A stretch of DNA of 64,000 nucleotides, taken from NCBI GenBank assembly GCA_005784505.1, contig VCAZ01000003.1, positions 10,497,027-10,561,026 on the forward strand, given 5' to 3'. The notes under the pieces were generated by a model, which was given only the letters and a program-made list of their open reading frames with translations, had not been told where the DNA came from and searched no databases. The translations under genes and the position numbers were made by a program. Source of the stretch: Bagarius yarrelli. Lineage: Eukaryota; Chordata; Actinopteri; Siluriformes; Sisoridae. Positions 24,521-64,000 of this stretch are shown here, one piece after another (within the stretch, counting starts at the first letter, position 1; each line of letters opens with the position of its first letter).

Positions 24521-26539
24521 TTTATAGTTAGTTTATAGTTAGTTCTCCTATTTAAGGTCTTGGGTGATGGTTCCCACAAAAAAAGAATGACTCTTTTTTT
24601 GACTGCAGAGTCACAATGCATAATGGGGTAAGTAAAGTAGAATTTTTAAAAGTTTATGTTTAAAAACAAGACAAAATCTAGAGCTCCAAAAGATAGAGGC
24701 AGCCAATGGTGGCACCACTGTAATGGCAACATTATAAGTTGCTGTTATAAAATACGTGCAAATTGGATCGGCCATTAATTTTAAATTTATATCATAAGTT
24801 CTTGCCAAAAACACCATTATTGTTTGTTGAGTACCAACATGACTTCTTCAGAGCCATTGTGGACCCTGGGTTCCTCCTGTGGCCGCAGTGCAAAGGTATT
24901 TTTTAATAATGAAAGCCATTGACTGGCCCTCACATTTCTCATATCTGAATTTTAGGACATTTTATATTGAAGCAACAGAAGACATCAGTTACAACTACAG
25001 ACTGTCCAGGAGCTTACTGATGCATCCAGGTCTCATTGGCTATTGTCACAAATCTAACAATGTACTGTATATCTTGAAAGGTTTGTGTACACCTTACCAG
25101 CAGACACATAGGTGTGTCTTCTCCAAACTTTTGCCCTTAATTTGAAAGCACTCAAAATTATGTTTCTATATAATGTGTCAGTCTCTTCACTGAAACTAAA
25201 GTCTGTTTACATTATGCGATTTTAAATAGTCTTTTGCGATTACTGTCAGACTGTACAAGCATGAGCCCAATTTCACAATGTAGAATCTCAGTTGTCAGAC
25301 TTAATATGTCAAAACACAAAAACGCAAAAACAGACGCACACAAAAAGATTTGTCCAGAGTTTTATGTCATCAATCTGTGACACGTTCGGTAACCTGTGCT
25401 AAATTGTAGCTAGCAGCAAGCAAAAGCAATTTGTAGTGGCAATTTTGCTCATAAAATGCCACAATAAGATTTATTTGTTGCTGTACAGTCTACCTGACTC
25501 ATTTTGACAATTTCCAGAGGTGGTTTAAAGTTGTCTCACTAATTGCGTTATTTGGTTCTCAAAAAACAGATTTTAGCGTAGGATTATAGAAAAGTTTCAA
25601 AATGTTTGTGACAAGTAATAGAAAAACTAAATCTGATAGATGTTTACAAAAAAAATTCCTGTAGATTTAATGGTCAGTAGTCCTGATGCATTTGTCCATA
25701 AATCATTTAAAAGTAAAGCTTTTAAACTTTAATATTTTGTTAACAAAAATCCAACATGTAATTTGTTTCCTTATTTTTTTTAACTAACGATTATCTATTA
25801 TTGTGTCCCAAAAACACCAGGTAACTACATCTAAACTTTGGATTACATTCCACCTAAAAAACTCCAGGATTAGGTTTAATGTTCTGCTTGAGGTCTTATT
25901 GCAATAGTCAGTGTTGACAGTGTCACTGGTATTAAGCAGCAACACCAATTATGGCGCTTGCCAACCGTGGCACTGCCCCATTGTCGTTTCGATTTTTTAA
26001 AGTATTAGTTTTTCCAAATTAAATATTCATTTAAAGTAAGTACAACATTTTAACATAACTGATATCGCAAATGCTAAATGAAATTTAACTCCTGCTACTG
26101 GATGCCAGTATTAAAGGTGTTGTCAATTACTTGTGGGAACTCACTGCCACAAGCTAGTTCTGAGGTGAAACTGCAGCACACATACCCGTGCACACACACA
26201 TGCACACACTTACACATGCATACTTAGGAAAGCATCACACAAGACTCCAAAACTGGAAATTAGACACAGTTCTGGTTCATGCTGCTGTGGGAATTTATTA
26301 AGTGCTGATTTTTATTTTTTTTTTGTTTATTTGTTTTAATTTTTCACTCCCGCTGCTGTCTGGAGTTTTGACAGTCAAGCGGCAAGAGTCTCAGTTTGTC
26401 ACTTTTTTCAGGCTAGAAAATCCATTTACATCACATAATTTATTGACTTTTTTTTGAGACCACAAACATTCCAGCAACACACTCTAAGGGGAGGTGGGTG
26501 ACAATCAGAAAGCATGACGTTTTGCATAGTATTAAATGA
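24521..26539. other. Unassigned intergenic sequence
   Basis: AT-rich with scattered short open frames and no recognisable domain or repeat family, except short CA-rich text near 26170-26215. Nothing supports a gene here. Confidence 0.5.
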
Positions 26540-26556
26540 ACAAGGACATTGAATTC

Positions 26557-26562
26557 TTTATT
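26557..26562 (-). promoter_or_regulatory. Candidate polyadenylation signal AATAAA (distal)
   Basis: The hexamer AATAAA on the minus strand lies within gtaaataaagaattc, about 2.35 kb past the stop codon. Use is not shown by sequence alone. Confidence 0.3.
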
Positions 26563-27009
26563 TACAATTATTGTATAGATTTTTTTTCAATTAAAAAAAA
26601 TCATAAAACAAGATGAATGAACACTTATCATTTACCCATAAATTTCTAGAGTGCCAAAAGTATCAGTGGCGTTTTATCTTCTTTGTTCCACAAAATGCAT
26701 GCTGCTTAGTACAGTACATAGAAGCTAATGTATTGCAAGAAATATTATTAAAAATTCTAAGATCACTTAAAAACAATGGATGGAACAGGGTTGCGTTATT
26801 GACTGTATTTTTGTTGTTTGTTGGGGTTGTTGCCAGAAGATGGTACATATAAAATCAAGTAAAGAGCTTTCTCTATATCAAGTACTTACCCTTTTCATCC
26901 ACATTCACCATAAAAAGTAAAACAGTTACCACAGAAATGCTGAGAGTGTTGGCAGAAGTTGCTCTGAAATAAATGACAAAATAACATTTTTATAGTTACA
27001 GGATTCTGA

Positions 27010-27033
27010 TTTTTTTTTTTTTTTTTTTTTTTG
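27010..27033. repeat. Homopolymer T tract (about 23 bases)
   Basis: An uninterrupted T run on the plus strand, a poly-A on the transcribed minus strand, inside the putative 3' UTR. Several shorter runs lie nearby. It may be the tail of an old retroposon. Confidence 0.9.
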
Positions 27034-28906
27034 GAAATTGAAATTTCTTTACGCATGCCTGAGCTAACGATTAAAGCTTTATGCACCATCTCATGATGAG
27101 AAAAACTTAAAAAAATTTTAAAAAAAAGAAAAAAAGAAACATCGGGTTGGGACAAAAGGAAAGTGAGATTATCTTGCATATTAAGCACAAGATCATGCTT
27201 TTCTGTAGTTCCAATTCAGAAGATAATAATATAGGAGAATTTTGAGGGATGTCAGTTACATCAGTTTTCCCTGTAAATGTGCCTTTGTTTCGCATTGACC
27301 TTCTCTATAGCACGATAAATAGTTAACGACTACTGAATACTACTGTTGAGATGCTTGAGAATATTTTACTGACCGCAGGAAGACAAGCTTTGATTTTTTT
27401 TTACACACAGAAGCACATCTAAATTTTACACCACAGAAATTCATTCATATCTGGATAGTGCAGAAAAATGATCATATATGTATTATCTTTTCATCTTAGA
27501 AAAAAGTCAAAAGCCACATTCTGTTTTTTTTTTCTTCTTTTGCTGTTATTTTGTTCCGCTTAGTTTCATTATGTTAACATCGCTGCAGCTGGGTTCTGTC
27601 CTTCAAAAAAAAGAAATCTAGAATTTGAAAAAAAAAAAAAAAATCAACACTGTATATCACAAGATTTTAAACACAACTCTGATTTCAATAAAAGCCAAAT
27701 AACCTAATTTACATCCTTTAAAACAGAAGATTCCAAAACAACAATTTGCAACCTGTAATAGTCGCACCAAATTTTTTGGTGCTTAATAAACAGTTTTTTC
27801 TAAACTACAATTTAAATCCAACCCTGAAATGAATGCTCATCTTCAAGATGGACTAAAAAAAATCATTTCCAAGCGGTGAACGTAAAAAAAAAAATAAATA
27901 AATAAAAACAACTGTGTATAGAAATTAAACCTTTATCTACCACGTTGAGAGCGGGTTTAAGAAGGTGGAAACTATTCAGTGTTCGTTCCAACAATCATAT
28001 AATACTAAGATGCCATGTTAATTATATAATCCAACTATATTTTGGTTTCTTTAATAATCTTCTAAAAATATCTACATTATATGACAAAATAGCAGGCAAG
28101 TCCAGCACACGGTTTGTAATAAAACACCTAGAGGAGAGTAACTGTCAGCTTGAAGTTTTTCCAGCTAAGTCTGCTGTATGGTTTAAACCCTATTGTTAAA
28201 AAAAAGGACGGATCTATGGTTTTCTTGTAAACAAATTACATTCTCTTTAGGACATAAATAAGTTAAAGTAGTTAAAGTCATTAAAGCAGAAACAAGGCAA
28301 CATGCCAACAAAGATAAACTCTGTATATATTTATATATTTATGTATTATATAGTATTTTTACGAAATGCTATTTACCATAGGTTCTTTTTCCAACAGGTG
28401 CAAAATCTACTTGTGCAAGTCGAGCCCTGCAACCTCGATACACAATTTATTCATTAACCAAATAAATCTATACAGTTAGGTACATGCCACACACGATACT
28501 CAGAGATCAGTAAATCAGAGTCTTAATAGTTGCAGCCCACGGCACTCCCCACCAAATCAAATCCAAGAATGGAAATTAAATCGTTTCAAAAATAAAAACT
28601 CGGGTAATGTACATTCATGCAGGAGAAGCAGTTAGAGGAGCTTTATTCGATTTAAATAATTCTCACTGTGGTCCATAGCATTCTCAGAAAAAGGGAGTGT
28701 GGTCCGTTTCTGTTTTTCAAGTCAATCCAAAAAACGATCCAATTAAAATCTCGATCTTCTAAAAGCATTAGCTGAGAAGAAGGAGAGAAAAAATATAACA
28801 CACTTCGGACTACACGTTCAGTCAGCCCACGTTGTGTGCACGTTGGCTATATAACGTGTATTGTCCTTTAAAAGGACGTAATAAATTTTTTTTCGGGTCA
28901 ACAGGG

Positions 28907-63235
<34,329 letters not shown>

Positions 63236-64000
63236 CTTGGAAAAGATATATTATAATTGGTGAGACTAGTATCTCCATTCATATAACATGATCCGTGGAC
63301 CATTACTATTCCCAGGAACTAATACTAGACAATACAGAACACATAAATTCTGCTTAATCGCTAGTTGGCAGAGATAGATTCCACAGTTGGATATCCCTAA
63401 GTGAGTAAAGAAATGTTAATCCTAACAGCAGAATCTGTAACCACCTATAAAAATTGTTCAAACCCATTCTTCAATGAATATTTAAGTAATCCAGAGTCAT
63501 AGCAATGGACTTCATGCCAACTGGCTGAATGCATAAGGCACACAAACTGGAAGCACTTTTATCATTTTAAAGTCTTGAAACAGCTTTTATGGGTATGAAT
63601 GACTGAGCTCGAAGTTAACTAACCACTAAATTGTCCCGCTAAAATAAATCAAACAATAATTCGCAATTGCACCAGCTCTTACTATTCTACTCTATGCACT
63701 TTAAATTGAATGACACACGTTTCGCAATTCCTTGTCCTCCAATATATCTCTTTTATTTTTGCAAGGTTCTGCCGAACGAAAAAAATGTTGGTTTGCATTA
63801 AGTTAGTGGCGTAATCCTAAGAGTCCCAAATACGTAGTCACTCTAGTGATAATATGCTTAGTGATAGATAATTCCTACTTAATCGGGCGTTTGGTAAGCA
63901 CAAACACATAATTTAGCTTAAAGCTAGGCGTCCTGTGTCTAGAAAATTGTTGTGGGTTCTGAAAATAACTGACTAACTCTCATCCACATAAGCAATAAAT
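63236..64000 (-). other. Partial intron upstream of the first visible atp2b1 exon
   Basis: The acceptor AG at 63236-63237 closes an intron whose 5' end is outside the window. I see no exon in the remaining 760 bases; the expected preceding exon (ending in Tyr and the first base of Gly) is not present. No recognisable repeat was seen. Confidence 0.6.

Larger units (their letters stand above)
26540..28906 (-). other. atp2b1: Probable 3' untranslated region of atp2b1
   Basis: AT-rich sequence continuous with the last exon, with AATAAA signals on the minus strand at 28642-28647, 28446-28451 and 26557-26562. PMCA1 transcripts in other vertebrates have 3' UTRs of a few kilobases. The end chosen here assumes the last of these signals is used. 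That is inference, and the true end could be anywhere in this stretch. No other gene seen. Confidence 0.4.

Overview
The window is animal nuclear DNA, AT-rich, and almost certainly from a ray-finned fish. One multi-exon vertebrate gene with GT-AG introns sits among fish-type repeats: Tc1-like transposons with long inverted termini, tRNA-derived SINEs, L2-like and RTE-like LINEs, and Ty3/gypsy remnants. The SINE type, with a conserved tail ending in a TCTGGATAAGGGxxTCTGCCAAATGC-like motif, resembles those I associate with catfish. That placement is an inference.

The only convincing host gene is on the minus strand. It is the 3' part of a plasma-membrane Ca2+-ATPase gene, best matched to PMCA1 (atp2b1; the a or b paralogue cannot be told here). 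Nineteen constitutive or near-constitutive coding exons, plus one alternative exon, run from 63235 down to the stop codon at 28907. Their phases all agree and they encode about 1,023 residues. The first roughly 200 residues lie beyond position 64000. All P-type ATPase landmarks are present: TGES, PEGL, the phosphorylated DKTGT loop, KGASE, TGDN, GDGTNDGP, the calmodulin-binding segment and the C-terminal ETSL PDZ ligand. Two alternative-splicing regions are readable. Site A is three small symmetric exons of 33, 54 and 42 bp. Site C is a 172-bp exon that shifts the frame and has an internal 87-nt donor. One intron uses a GC donor.

Positions 1-26500 lie downstream of the gene and hold no convincing host gene. 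They carry dead mobile elements. The clearest is a Tc1-like transposon at 4411-9290 split by an RTE-like LINE and an L2-like LINE fragment. Further on are a DIRS-like LTR (about 13.4 kb), a 2.8-kb L2-like LINE (14.7-17.5 kb), and two Ty3/gypsy remnants (17.7-18.4 and 22.3-24.5 kb). Positions 26540-28906 are the probable 3' untranslated region. Introns hold SINEs, Tc1-like fragments, small inverted-repeat elements and microsatellites.

I found no RNA genes, CRISPR arrays or prokaryote-type operons, and nothing that amounts to a new biological system. The most informative signals are the splice-site details of atp2b1 and the layered transposon insertions. Family names for repeats come from recognition of conserved motifs and remembered consensus sequences; no search was run.
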